This document shows positions 51,905-61,678 of a DNA stretch of 64,000 nucleotides, in pieces; position 1 is the first letter of the stretch; the number at the start of each line of letters is the position of its first letter. Below the pieces are notes generated by a model, which was given only the letters and a program-made list of their open reading frames with translations, made no database searches and was not told where the DNA came from. This DNA is from an uncultured Candidatus Actinomarina sp. Lineage in GTDB: Bacteria > Actinomycetota > Acidimicrobiia > Actinomarinales > Actinomarinaceae. The DNA is taken from the NCBI GenBank assembly GCA_902610815.1, contig CACLXG010000002.1, positions 91,727-155,726 on the forward strand. Direction: 5' to 3'. A program made the position numbers and the translations under genes.

Positions 51905-54379
51905 ATGAATAAAAAAGTTATTCTCTTAATCTTCTCTCTCATTATTTCATCGTGCTCAAGTGGAAATGAAAATACTATTGATGAATTAGAACAGCAAATT
52001 GTAGCGCTTGAAGAAAAAGGCGATTTAACCCCTGAAGAAGAATTAGAACTTAACCAGCTTATTGAAAAACAAGAAGAAATTATTGAAGATAATGAATCTG
52101 TTTATGAAGAAATTGAGGATGAAGATGAATATGTGGACCTTAATGATCCAATATTTTCAAAGTATTATGTAAAAAATGATCCTGATCCAAAATTTAATCC
52201 AGGTAAGTTTCTTGAGCGGCATTGTTTTTATGAAGGCAGATATAAAGATATATATTACGAAGGAGCTCCTCTTGCAGATGTCCCGTTAGAAGAGGATTTA
52301 AAACTTGATTTTTATCCACAAAAACTTGGTATTTTTGAAAAAGGTCTTTTCAGACCAAATATTGTTGATTACAACGGAGAACACGGAGAACAATTTGGAC
52401 AAATAGAATGCCTCCCTGACTGGAGTCTTAAAACAGGAATTGGAGGAGATACCATTGTTCAATCTGATGAGCCTGATGAGTCAAAACGAAGTGACATATA
52501 TGGCTTATCTTTCTATGATAGAATTTTTCCTTTTTATAGTATTAAACCTGAGTCACAACAGGGATTATGGGGTCAATGGATACAAGCACCAGGATCCCAC
52601 CCATATGGGCCAGCAGGAGGAAGTATTGAAGGAGGCTTAGGAGTATATAATAAGTATGGCCACACTAAATATCCAACCTATATGGCATCCGGTGCACCAT
52701 TGTTTTACAACCCTCATAGTTCACTATTTGGATGGGGATTTTATGAGGTAAGGGTACCTTGTGATTGTTATGGTGGTGTGCAATTAACTAATAAAGTAAT
52801 TCCCATACCAGCTGGTATTCGTTTTGATGAGGATCAGGAAGAATATGTTGATGATGGAGGAATATATTTTGGTCACGGATGGTTTGCACTTCCTATTTTT
52901 AGTGGTGAAACGAGACAAGGAAACGAGGAACCAACAACTGATATTGGAAAGTTGACATGGACATTTATCGCAAATAGTAAACAATACAGTGGACCTATGT
53001 GGGCATACGTTCCAGAGTTCTGGCATAGAAGAATAAATAGATGGAATGCCTTAGAAATGTTAGTAGATGGAGAAGACCAAGTATCCAAAGAATTATATGA
53101 TAAATTAATTGAATTCTTAGGTGGAAGATTAGACGATAAGGAAATATTAAAAGAAATAAAAAATCAAAATTGGTATGTAGATGATGTTGATGATTATAAC
53201 TATGAAACGGGTGGACTTTTTTGGACACAAGAAAAAAATACACTAGCTTATACTTCCACACCCTATGCTGCAATTGGATCTGAAATGGGTGAGTTACCAG
53301 CTTTTATCGAATATGACGATAAAGGGGACTTGTATTTAAAAATATTTCCTCCCGCTCTTCCAGCAATCAACGACAAAGAGTATTTTACTTTGGATGGAAG
53401 ATCATATGATGTTGGTTTATACAACTACTTTGTTGATTTCTTCAAAGGTGATGTCGAAATAGACAAGATAAAATCTAATTTTGATAAATTTTCTAAACCT
53501 ATGATTGCTGAAGATAGATATGAAGATAGAGAAAGACCTGATCTAAAGATGAATGACCTATTTATAAGTGAAGCACCAGATTATGATACTTTAAATAATG
53601 TATTAGTTAGTTGGAACGCCTACCTAAAAGGAGCAACTGAAAATGGAGAAACAAATACTTTCTGGGATTGGTCTGATGTTAAAGATTCAGAAAATCGTAA
53701 TTTAAGTCAATACTATAAAGTTGAAGTTCCGTCTTCAAAAAGCAATCTTCAAGGTTATCGTTTTATCCCAGTTGATGAGAGTGTTGTTCCAGATGTACTT
53801 ACTCAATTAGAAATGAATACAATTGAAAGAACAGTTTCATACATGCCTCATATTCAATCAAATCAAGATAAGGATATAATTTCCGAAATTAAAGATGATA
53901 TGGATGAAGTATTTGGACTAGATTCAAATCCTTTTGATTTTTCTTGTTGGGATTGCACAAACGACGGTTGTGATCCAACTATTTATGAATCAATTTTAGA
54001 TGATGGGACTATTGTTAAGTATCGTTGGTACAGATTTAAGGATCAACCAACATTTATGTATCTTAAAAAAGACTATCCGGAAATTTATACAGATGAATAT
54101 TTAGATTTAATTCAATCAAGAATTGAACAGATACATAAAGAGTGGGGAGATAATCAAGAATTTATTCCAACTCCAAATTCTATTGACAACTTTCACTTGG
54201 TGGAATTAGACAATGGACAAATTGTTAAACCTCCTAAAGGTAAAGAATATGGATGGGTACCTTTAGTTTTAGAAATGGAAGCCCCATTTGGTGAGTACCA
54301 AACAACGCTAAGCCATAGCGAGTTTATCGAATTTCATAAAAATGAGGAACGATTTAGATTAATTAAACTTCTTCCTTAG
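51905..54379 (+). CDS. large lipoprotein of unknown function
   Basis: This 824-aa protein has a lipoprotein signal with lipobox ISSCSS (Cys17). An acidic coiled coil (about 24-78, rich in Glu/Gln) is followed by a large Trp/Tyr/Gly-rich beta domain with VPCDCYGG, APGSHPYGPAGGS and, near the C-terminus, SCWDCTNDGCD (four Cys, possibly metal-binding or disulfides). I recognise no catalytic motif. With its neighbours it looks like a clade-specific surface component. Ends in a 4-bp overlap with the convergent protease. Confidence 0.7.
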   Translation: MNKKVILLIFSLIISSCSSGNENTIDELEQQIVALEEKGDLTPEEELELNQLIEKQEEIIEDNESVYEEIEDEDEYVDLNDPIFSKYYVKNDPDPKFNPGKFLERHCFYEGRYKDIYYEGAPLADVPLEEDLKLDFYPQKLGIFEKGLFRPNIVDYNGEHGEQFGQIECLPDWSLKTGIGGDTIVQSDEPDESKRSDIYGLSFYDRIFPFYSIKPESQQGLWGQWIQAPGSHPYGPAGGSIEGGLGVYNKYGHTKYPTYMASGAPLFYNPHSSLFGWGFYEVRVPCDCYGGVQLTNKVIPIPAGIRFDEDQEEYVDDGGIYFGHGWFALPIFSGETRQGNEEPTTDIGKLTWTFIANSKQYSGPMWAYVPEFWHRRINRWNALEMLVDGEDQVSKELYDKLIEFLGGRLDDKEILKEIKNQNWYVDDVDDYNYETGGLFWTQEKNTLAYTSTPYAAIGSEMGELPAFIEYDDKGDLYLKIFPPALPAINDKEYFTLDGRSYDVGLYNYFVDFFKGDVEIDKIKSNFDKFSKPMIAEDRYEDRERPDLKMNDLFISEAPDYDTLNNVLVSWNAYLKGATENGETNTFWDWSDVKDSENRNLSQYYKVEVPSSKSNLQGYRFIPVDESVVPDVLTQLEMNTIERTVSYMPHIQSNQDKDIISEIKDDMDEVFGLDSNPFDFSCWDCTNDGCDPTIYESILDDGTIVKYRWYRFKDQPTFMYLKKDYPEIYTDEYLDLIQSRIEQIHKEWGDNQEFIPTPNSIDNFHLVELDNGQIVKPPKGKEYGWVPLVLEMEAPFGEYQTTLSHSEFIEFHKNEERFRLIKLLP

Positions 54380-57033
54380 TAATCTAGTTCGCCAGGAGCC
54401 CATTTCTCAATAAGCTCTTTTATATAATTACTTGGAGCACCGTCAGTAATATAACCTTCTCCTACTGGAACGCCTTCAGAAAATAGATAAGGCCTTGGTG
54501 ATTGTATGAATCCAACAATTGTGTACTCACTAATATATTTATCTGTTGTTCCCATTTCAGTTGCAACTAAACCATACTTAGTAACAAGTATGGAGTCTTG
54601 TTCACTTATGTACCCTTTTGATCCACAACAAATCTGGCCTACTAATTCTCCATTAAGGTTGAAAAGACCGCTGCCACTTGCTCCTTTTTCAGCTGGTAGG
54701 TTGAAGTATTGCTTTGTGTCCGTCCATGCGGCTTTACCAACAAAGCTTCCAGCGGTAACTACAAATGGACCAGTTCTTGTCATCACACCTGGATGACCGA
54801 CTGAAATAACTGGATCAAATTGGTTAAGCTTACTTGAGTCACCAATTTTTATTGGTGTTAAATCCATTGTTGTACTAGTTCTAAATAACGCAACATCTCC
54901 TCCCTGAAAATCAAAAACCTCTCCTTTTTGGCGAAATGGATAAGTTTCTAACCAAGCATCATTAGCATAAAAATTACCATCTATCATTGAAGCACCAATC
55001 AATGTTGCTTCTACATTCTGACCAGAATAAGTTTTAAAAGTAGCTTTGTCACCTAAGCTAAGTTCAGAAACACAGTGGTCGTTTGTTACAATTAAATCGT
55101 TTGTTACGGCAAATGCAGTACACAGACATGTTACCGAAAAGTCTTCATCCGTTGAACCTTCTTTACATGCTGTACAACCTGTTTCTGCAACAAACATTAA
55201 GGTTGCTTGTTTTGCAACATCAAAAGCAGGGCTGTTTAGTTCAGCAATTGGAAAACCAGACTCTGTAAAATTTTCATCATAAGTAATGTCCTCATATCGA
55301 ACACTTACAGGAACGAATGCATTTTTTGGCCATTTATAAATTTCTTTTATATCAGGGTTTGTTGGTGTTACTAATTCTGAGTTTAAATTTTTAGAGGAAT
55401 CAATTGCTGAAGTAAGCATTGCCGAATCAATCACTTCGGTGACACTTGTACTATCTGCAATAAATGAGGATAAAACACCAAGGGTATTTCGTTCACTACT
55501 TCTTGCGACTTCATCACCGCACATCCAACTGGTATTACCAACTTGCCCAGCAATCATACCAATTACATATCCTTCATTGTTTAAAATCGGCCCCCCGTAG
55601 CTTCCAAAATCTGTAAAGAAATCAAGCCAAAAAACAGAAGGATTTTCATAATATTGACTTCTATTATTGTTTCCTTTACATTTTCCTAGATTTGTAACTG
55701 TTGTGAACCAACCACCACCAGTATTTGAAATCTCTGGATGATGAATTGCTACAACTTTTTCATCACTAAATTCAACAGTAGGCTTTATTGGAAGTGGCAA
55801 AATTTCTGAACTTTTTATGGACCAATCTTCCCAAGTACTTACCGGAGTAAAAACATCACTAGTAAATTTTTCTAATTTTATAATTGCAATATTGTCATTA
55901 TCGTAAACAATATTTCCTACACCAAAAGTCTCATCAAATAACTGAACAAAGGTTCCCTCTCCTTCAACAGTTTCAGCCCTAAACTCTGGCCCCCCTTCAA
56001 TGTTTACTGGATCCGAATTATAATTTTCTTGATACTCTTTACAATTATATAAACCACCATATCCATTAGGGTCTCCATAGTTACCATTAGGACCACCATA
56101 TAAACCAGCTGCTTCTTTCTCTTTTAAAGTCGCTAAATTTTTACTGTGAGTCATGACATAGTCAGCTGAAATAAAAAATCCACTATAAGGATTTGTACTT
56201 AAAATAATACTGTTACTTATAGTATCAAAACATCTGTCTGCAATAACTGTAACAGTTGATTGAGCAGCCCACCTTGCAACTTTTTCTAACTGAGGTAGAG
56301 AATTGAAGTTTATATTATCTGGAATAACTTTGTTATCAATATAGCCAATGTACCCACTTGGGGTCATTCCATATTCTGCCTCAATTAATCCATCAGGCCA
56401 TTTATCCGCTTTGGTTTTTACTGTAATACATCCATATTCGTTACATACTTCAGTTGTAGATAGTTCTAGTTGAGAATTTACTAATTCTGAATCCCACCAA
56501 TTTAATTCTTCAGAATTTTGAATATTTTCGGAACCTTCATTTGGATTTTGAGGTGAAGTGTCTTCAGGTGGAGCTGTTTCAACAGGTCTATCACCCATAT
56601 CAACTCCCGTAGGTGATGGCATAATTAAAACTTCAAAAAGGAATCTTATTAGATTTTCTATAGATTCAGGATTATTCGATGCTTCTAATATAAAACTTTC
56701 ACATTCTATTATTGCATTTGTTCTTAAGTCCATATCAGGCATTTCTTCCAGAGCAGAAGCGCCTTCAAGTTCAAATGTAACCTGAACATTATTATCTTCA
56801 TCTTGTACAAATATTGGAATAGAGATTTCTAATCCTTTACTATTAACACAGTCCGTAAATTCTAATAAAGTGTCATAGTCAAAATCTTCTTCAGATTCAG
56901 TATTGATATTTTGCTGAGGATTATCTTTGTTAGTATTTTCAGTTACTTGAATTGAGGTGGATTCATTCTGAGTTAACTCATTAGATCCCCCACAGAATGA
57001 TAAGATGAGAAAAATAATGAAAGCTTTTTTCAT
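54376..57033 (-). CDS. lipoprotein with two trypsin-like domains, the first apparently inactive
   Basis: This 885-aa protein has lipobox LSFCGG (Cys14) and an acidic spacer (to about 200). Trypsin-like domain 1 (about 235-540) has His in VMTHSK (about 294) and Asp in DNDNIAIIKL (about 381), but GSYGGP (about 478) where GDSGGP is expected, so Tyr replaces the catalytic Ser. Domain 2 (about 615-860) has an intact triad: TNDHC (about 651), GDVALF (about 711) and GASGSG (about 784), similar to glutamyl-endopeptidase/V8-type enzymes. Located at the cell surface; convergent with the lipoprotein operon. Confidence 0.85.
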   Translation of the reverse strand: MKKAFIIFLILSFCGGSNELTQNESTSIQVTENTNKDNPQQNINTESEEDFDYDTLLEFTDCVNSKGLEISIPIFVQDEDNNVQVTFELEGASALEEMPDMDLRTNAIIECESFILEASNNPESIENLIRFLFEVLIMPSPTGVDMGDRPVETAPPEDTSPQNPNEGSENIQNSEELNWWDSELVNSQLELSTTEVCNEYGCITVKTKADKWPDGLIEAEYGMTPSGYIGYIDNKVIPDNINFNSLPQLEKVARWAAQSTVTVIADRCFDTISNSIILSTNPYSGFFISADYVMTHSKNLATLKEKEAAGLYGGPNGNYGDPNGYGGLYNCKEYQENYNSDPVNIEGGPEFRAETVEGEGTFVQLFDETFGVGNIVYDNDNIAIIKLEKFTSDVFTPVSTWEDWSIKSSEILPLPIKPTVEFSDEKVVAIHHPEISNTGGGWFTTVTNLGKCKGNNNRSQYYENPSVFWLDFFTDFGSYGGPILNNEGYVIGMIAGQVGNTSWMCGDEVARSSERNTLGVLSSFIADSTSVTEVIDSAMLTSAIDSSKNLNSELVTPTNPDIKEIYKWPKNAFVPVSVRYEDITYDENFTESGFPIAELNSPAFDVAKQATLMFVAETGCTACKEGSTDEDFSVTCLCTAFAVTNDLIVTNDHCVSELSLGDKATFKTYSGQNVEATLIGASMIDGNFYANDAWLETYPFRQKGEVFDFQGGDVALFRTSTTMDLTPIKIGDSSKLNQFDPVISVGHPGVMTRTGPFVVTAGSFVGKAAWTDTKQYFNLPAEKGASGSGLFNLNGELVGQICCGSKGYISEQDSILVTKYGLVATEMGTTDKYISEYTIVGFIQSPRPYLFSEGVPVGEGYITDGAPSNYIKELIEKWAPGELDY

Positions 57034-57062
57034 ATTAAATATTCTAATATGATTTTATTGAG

Positions 57063-58301
57063 TTAGTATTTGCCAAATACTAATACACCATTGTGCCCGC
57101 CAAATCCAAAAGAATTTGACATTGCAAAGCTTATTTCTTTGTCTACAGAAATGTTTGGGGTATAGTTCAAATCACACTCTTCATCAGGTGTGTTTAGATT
57201 TATTGTTGGTGGTATTTTATTATTCTTTAAAGATAATAAACAAACCATAGATTCAAATGCACCCGCACCTCCTAAAAGATGTCCTGTCATAGACTTCGTA
57301 GAGGATATTTGTAAATCATATGCATGCTCTACAAACAATTCTTTAATTGCAAGGGTTTCATTTTTATCATTTGCTGGAGTAGATGTTCCATGTGCATTTA
57401 TGTATTCAATTTTATTCTTTTCTATACCAGCGTCTTTTAATGCTAATTCCATAGCTCTTAAAGCTCCGGCACCTCCCTCTGCTGGTGCAGTTATGTGATG
57501 AGCGTCAGTTGTTGCACCATAACCATCAACGTATCCGTAAATTTTCGCACCACGGCTATTTGCAGATTCTTCAGTTTCCATAATCAAAACTGTTGACCCT
57601 TCTGCCATTACGAAACCATCACGATTTTTATCAAAAGGACTACATGCTTCAGAAGGTGTATCATTTTTTGTTGAAAGAGCTCTAATTTGGGAAAAAGCTG
57701 CAATTGTCATTGGAGTTGTTCCAGACTCAGTTCCACCTGCTACAACCATATCTACTATTCCATTTTCGATTAAGTTTTTTGCTTCCCCAACTGCATTTGC
57801 AGAAGCTGCACAGGCAGTTGTAATTGTTAATGAAGGACCCTCAATACCAAACTTTATGGCAACCTGACCAGTACTCGAGTTGGGCATAAGTTGTGTAATT
57901 GCAAGAGGGTTAATTCTTGAAGGGCCTCTTGAGTCAAAAACCCTTACAGCATCTTCAGTTGCTGCTATACCACCAATACCTGTTCCAAAAACTATTCCAA
58001 CATTTGAGCCAAGCCTTGTCTCTGTATCAAGTCCAGCATCTTTAAGTGCTTGTTCTGTGGCAAAAATTGAAAGATGTGCAGATCTATCTAATTTTCTTGC
58101 ATATTGTTTACCCATATATTCATTTGCATCAAAATTTTTTACTTCTCCAGCAAATGTAACTGGTAGGTTTTCTGTATCAAACAAATTAATATGATCTATT
58201 CCAGAGACTCCATTTAATAACTTCTCCCAAGAATCAGAGACTTTATTTCCTAGCGGATTAATTGTCCCAAGACCGGTAACTACTACACGTCTCATAGACA
58301 T
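57063..58301 (-). CDS. fabF: beta-ketoacyl-ACP synthase II
   Basis: This 412-aa thiolase-fold condensing enzyme has the active-site Cys in TTACAASANAVGEA, His in NAHGTSTPANDKNET, and Lys/His in STKSMTGHLLGGAGA. MSMRRVVVTGLGTINPLG is a standard start; a second Met two codons later is possible. It elongates acyl-ACP with malonyl-ACP. Last gene of the fatty-acid operon, 8 bp after acpP. Confidence 0.95.
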   Translation of the reverse strand: MSMRRVVVTGLGTINPLGNKVSDSWEKLLNGVSGIDHINLFDTENLPVTFAGEVKNFDANEYMGKQYARKLDRSAHLSIFATEQALKDAGLDTETRLGSNVGIVFGTGIGGIAATEDAVRVFDSRGPSRINPLAITQLMPNSSTGQVAIKFGIEGPSLTITTACAASANAVGEAKNLIENGIVDMVVAGGTESGTTPMTIAAFSQIRALSTKNDTPSEACSPFDKNRDGFVMAEGSTVLIMETEESANSRGAKIYGYVDGYGATTDAHHITAPAEGGAGALRAMELALKDAGIEKNKIEYINAHGTSTPANDKNETLAIKELFVEHAYDLQISSTKSMTGHLLGGAGAFESMVCLLSLKNNKIPPTINLNTPDEECDLNYTPNISVDKEISFAMSNSFGFGGHNGVLVFGKY

Positions 58302-58309
58302 GGTATAAA

Positions 58310-58549
58310 TTATATTTTAGAGTGAAGTAAGTTAACCGCTTGACCAACAGTCGAAACATCTGAGAGCTCTTCATCGTCAATTTCTATCCCAAACTCATCT
58401 TCAAAGGCCATTACTACTTCAACTATACCCAGTGAGTCAATTTCTAAATCTTCTTCTAGCTTTGCATCCATAGTTACTTTTGACTCATCAATTCCTAAGT
58501 CTTCTACAAAAAGACCTTTTACTTTTTCAAAAACTTCATTTGTTTCCAT
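58310..58549 (-). CDS. acpP: acyl carrier protein
   Basis: This 79-aa acidic four-helix protein has the phosphopantetheine Ser39 in the EIDSLG motif, followed by EVVMAFEDEFGIEIDDEEL. Modified by the AcpS encoded upstream in the same operon. It carries the growing acyl chain between FabD, FabH, FabF, FabG and FabI. Confidence 0.95.
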   Translation of the reverse strand: METNEVFEKVKGLFVEDLGIDESKVTMDAKLEEDLEIDSLGIVEVVMAFEDEFGIEIDDEELSDVSTVGQAVNLLHSKI

Positions 58550-58562
58550 AATTACTCCCTAT

Positions 58563-59291
58563 TTAGGTAGTTAAACCACCATCAACTGGTATAACTTGTC
58601 CTGTTATATATTCTGACTCATCACTACATAAAAAAGATACTACGTTTGAAATATCTTCTGGTTTACCAATGCGTTTAATTGAAAGTTGCTCTATAATATT
58701 TTCCTTATTTTGATCATCAAGAAAGGAAGTCATATCTGTTTCTATATAACCCGGAGCAACAACGTTAGATGTTATATTTCTAGAACCCATTTCCTTACTG
58801 ATTGATTTTGATAAGCCAATTAATCCAGCTTTTGATGCAGCATAGTTAGCTTGACCTTGGTTTCCAGAAATACCCACCACAGAAGATATAAATACAATTC
58901 TTCCCCATTTATTTTTCATCATAAGTTTTATAGCTCTCTGCGATGTATAGAAACTTCCTGTTAAATTAGTTTGAATTACCTCTAGCCACTCATCTTCCTT
59001 CATTCTTGGAAGGATGTTATCTTTTGTAATGCCTGCATTGTTTATAAGTACATCAACAGAGGTGTAATCTTTTTCAATTAATGAAAATGCCTCATCTACA
59101 GAATTAGATTCAGAAATATCAATCTGAACAGTGCTTGAGCTTCCACCATTGCTAATTATTGTTTCTGAAACTTCTTCAGCTTTGTCATTTGAAACGGAAA
59201 AACCAACAACAACGTGAAATTTATTACCAAGATCTAGCGCTATTGATTTACCTATTCCTCTAGATCCACCAGTAACAAATGCTGTTTTCAT
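58563..59291 (-). CDS. fabG: 3-oxoacyl-ACP reductase
   Basis: This 242-aa classical SDR has TGGSRGIGKSIA (NADPH binding), INNAGIT, catalytic NYAASKAG (YxxxK) with upstream ISSVVG Ser, and a C-terminal GGLTT end. It overlaps fabH by 4 bp. Reduces beta-ketoacyl-ACP. Confidence 0.94.
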   Translation of the reverse strand: MKTAFVTGGSRGIGKSIALDLGNKFHVVVGFSVSNDKAEEVSETIISNGGSSSTVQIDISESNSVDEAFSLIEKDYTSVDVLINNAGITKDNILPRMKEDEWLEVIQTNLTGSFYTSQRAIKLMMKNKWGRIVFISSVVGISGNQGQANYAASKAGLIGLSKSISKEMGSRNITSNVVAPGYIETDMTSFLDDQNKENIIEQLSIKRIGKPEDISNVVSFLCSDESEYITGQVIPVDGGLTT

Positions 59292-60382
59292 ATAAGATCT
59301 AGTTTGTCAGGTATTTGATACTCGATAGCTTTCCTAATAGTATCTACCGCTTTTCCGTCAAAATCTGGAAGCTTTGCATCAGAAGTATTAATAGGTGTTG
59401 TTCTTTCGCCTAGACGTAAAGCACATGCACCCCATGATAAACCAGCGCCTACAGCAGTAAATATTGCTACTTCACCACCTTTAATTTCACCCTCTTCTAA
59501 AGCATCCACTAGAGCAGTAGGAATTGATGCCGCAGATGTATTTCCATATTTATGAACTTTTTTAATCGTTACTGCATTTGGAAGACCCAGCATTTTTTCT
59601 AGCCCTTCAACAATTCTCAAATTTGCTTGATGTGGAATCAAAAGGTCAATGTCTTCCTTTTTAAGTCCTGACTTAGTAATTACCTCATCTGATGCGGTTG
59701 CCATAGCTCTAATGCCACCTTTAAAAATTTCTTGACCGTCAAATGTCCATCTGACTCTTGCGGCTTCATCTTTGCTAAACCTATCCATTGCAGATCCAAA
59801 GTTAGGAACTTCTAATATATCTAACTTGTCAGAGCTTAATCCATTTACAAAAGAATATATTTCACCATCTTCTTCTTTGTTACTTTTTTCAACAACAACT
59901 GCTCCTGCGCCATCTCCAAAAAGTACTGCAGTGTTTCTATCAGACCAATCAAGTAACCATGTAATATGTTCAGAACCAATGATCAATGCTCTTTTATATA
60001 AGCCGCTTTCAACAAATGCTTTTCCCTGTTCTAGTGCATAGACAAAACCAGCACATGCAGCATTGATGTCATAAACTGAGGCATTTACTGCACCTAATTT
60101 TCTTTGAACATGAGCGGCTGCTGAAGGAACAATGCTATCAGGAGTACAAGTAGCAAGAATAACTACATCAATATCTTCTGGTGTTAAACCCGCACATGCA
60201 ATTGCATGTTGTCCAGCTACTGCTGCCATATCAGAATTGTTAACATGGCAAAATCTTCTTTCCTGAATTCCAGTTCTCTGTTGTATCCACTCATCTGAGG
60301 TGTCAACAAAAACAGCCAAATCATCATTTGTCATTATGTTGTCTGGCGCACACTTGCCCCAACCAGTTATAGTTGATTTCAC
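59288..60382 (-). CDS. fabH: beta-ketoacyl-ACP synthase III
   Basis: This 364-aa protein has the active-site Cys in NAACAGFVYAL, His in IPHQANLRI and Asn in KYGNTSAASIP. It starts fatty-acid synthesis by condensing an acyl-CoA primer with malonyl-ACP. It carries a C-terminal extension of about 35 residues after the usual end (SWGACALRLG), of unknown role. Confidence 0.94.
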   Translation of the reverse strand: MKSTITGWGKCAPDNIMTNDDLAVFVDTSDEWIQQRTGIQERRFCHVNNSDMAAVAGQHAIACAGLTPEDIDVVILATCTPDSIVPSAAAHVQRKLGAVNASVYDINAACAGFVYALEQGKAFVESGLYKRALIIGSEHITWLLDWSDRNTAVLFGDGAGAVVVEKSNKEEDGEIYSFVNGLSSDKLDILEVPNFGSAMDRFSKDEAARVRWTFDGQEIFKGGIRAMATASDEVITKSGLKKEDIDLLIPHQANLRIVEGLEKMLGLPNAVTIKKVHKYGNTSAASIPTALVDALEEGEIKGGEVAIFTAVGAGLSWGACALRLGERTTPINTSDAKLPDFDGKAVDTIRKAIEYQIPDKLDLI

Positions 60383-60395
60383 AAAATCTCCCTAT

Positions 60396-61307
60396 TTAAA
60401 TAGTATTCAAAGAGTCTAATGAATTAATAATTTCAATACCCTTACTAGATATAGACTTTTTTACCATCCCAGCAGTTACATTTCCAGGTCCGATATGATA
60501 CCACTTTTCCGGATTCACAATATTTTCAATATTCAGAATTTGGTCGTAAAACATCACACTATTGTCAATTTGATCAACAAGTCTTTGTTTTATTGTTGTA
60601 AGGTCAGCTTTGTTTGCATCTACATTCATATAAACATCAAACTTACCTTTTGAAAACTCAACTTCATCAATAATATTTTGAACTACTTGTTTTGCAGGAG
60701 AAACAAATTTTGAATGAAAAGCACCAGCAACATCAAGGGGTATCACTCTTTTTGCATTTAAATCAACTGGGTTTGACTTTAAGTAGTCTATGTCGTCTTT
60801 CAATCCACCAATGACAATTTGGGATCCATCGTTAAAGTTAGATATATTGATTGAGATTCCTTGATTGTTGAGTGTTTCAACTGCATCTATAGTTTGTTTA
60901 AGGTCTGATGTTAAAACGGCAGCCATGGTTGAGTTGGAGTTTTCAACAGCTTTCTGCATAGAATCACCTCTCACAGAAATAATTTTTAAAGCATCACTAT
61001 AACTAATGAACTCAGCAAGTGCTAACGCAGTATATTCACCAAGTGAATGGCCTATACCAACTTTTGGTATACCTAGTTTTTTAAAGGCTTCTAATCCGTA
61101 ACAGTAGGAAATTGCAAATATATAAGGCTGAGCAATATTTGTTTTTGTAATCTCGCTTTGATCACTATGTAAAATAGTCTCTTTCAAAGACCAACCCAAA
61201 GTTCCTTCAAACTCCTCAATTAAAAGATCTGGATATAAATCAAGTAACTCCTCACCCATGCCTGCTTGTTGAGATCCCTGTCCGGGAAACATTGCTACCC
61301 AGTTCAT
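60396..61307 (-). CDS. fabD: malonyl-CoA:ACP transacylase
   Basis: This 303-aa protein has PGQGSQQAGMG at the N-terminus, nucleophile GHSLGEYTAL (Ser about 88), and GAFHSKFV with the catalytic His. Loads malonyl groups onto ACP. Overlaps acpS by 4 bp. Confidence 0.94.
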   Translation of the reverse strand: MNWVAMFPGQGSQQAGMGEELLDLYPDLLIEEFEGTLGWSLKETILHSDQSEITKTNIAQPYIFAISYCYGLEAFKKLGIPKVGIGHSLGEYTALALAEFISYSDALKIISVRGDSMQKAVENSNSTMAAVLTSDLKQTIDAVETLNNQGISINISNFNDGSQIVIGGLKDDIDYLKSNPVDLNAKRVIPLDVAGAFHSKFVSPAKQVVQNIIDEVEFSKGKFDVYMNVDANKADLTTIKQRLVDQIDNSVMFYDQILNIENIVNPEKWYHIGPGNVTAGMVKKSISSKGIEIINSLDSLNTI

Positions 61308-61678
61308 TTTTCTATTTCTGAAATGGTAAATGCTATTGCTCTATCTTCTTCGTGTGATAGAGACACGTGAACAGTATCAATGTTCAGTTCTTTTGCTAGT
61401 TCTTTTGCTTTTCCATATAGATGAACTTCAGGCTTGCCTCCACCACTAATTTCGATATCTTTCCAACCTAGCTGTCGCCAACCTTTACCTAAAGATTTCA
61501 TGACTGCTTCTTTTGCAGCAAACCTAGCACCGAGTCTTTTAGCAGGATCATTGAATCGATTTGCATAAAGAATTTCATTCTGTGTAAAGCATCTTTTTTC
61601 AAATTTTGATTGAGACTTATTTAAAAGTTTTCTTACTCTATTTAGATCAACTTGGTCAACACCTATACCGTAAATCAT
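61304..61678 (-). CDS. acpS: holo-ACP synthase (4'-phosphopantetheinyl transferase)
   Basis: This 124-aa protein has GIGVDQVDLNRV (Mg-binding Asp) and RFAAKEAVMKSLG (family signature with Glu and Lys). It transfers phosphopantetheine from CoA to Ser39 of ACP. Boundary shared with the carboxylase gene upstream (61678). Confidence 0.93.
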   Translation of the reverse strand: MIYGIGVDQVDLNRVRKLLNKSQSKFEKRCFTQNEILYANRFNDPAKRLGARFAAKEAVMKSLGKGWRQLGWKDIEISGGGKPEVHLYGKAKELAKELNIDTVHVSLSHEEDRAIAFTISEIEK

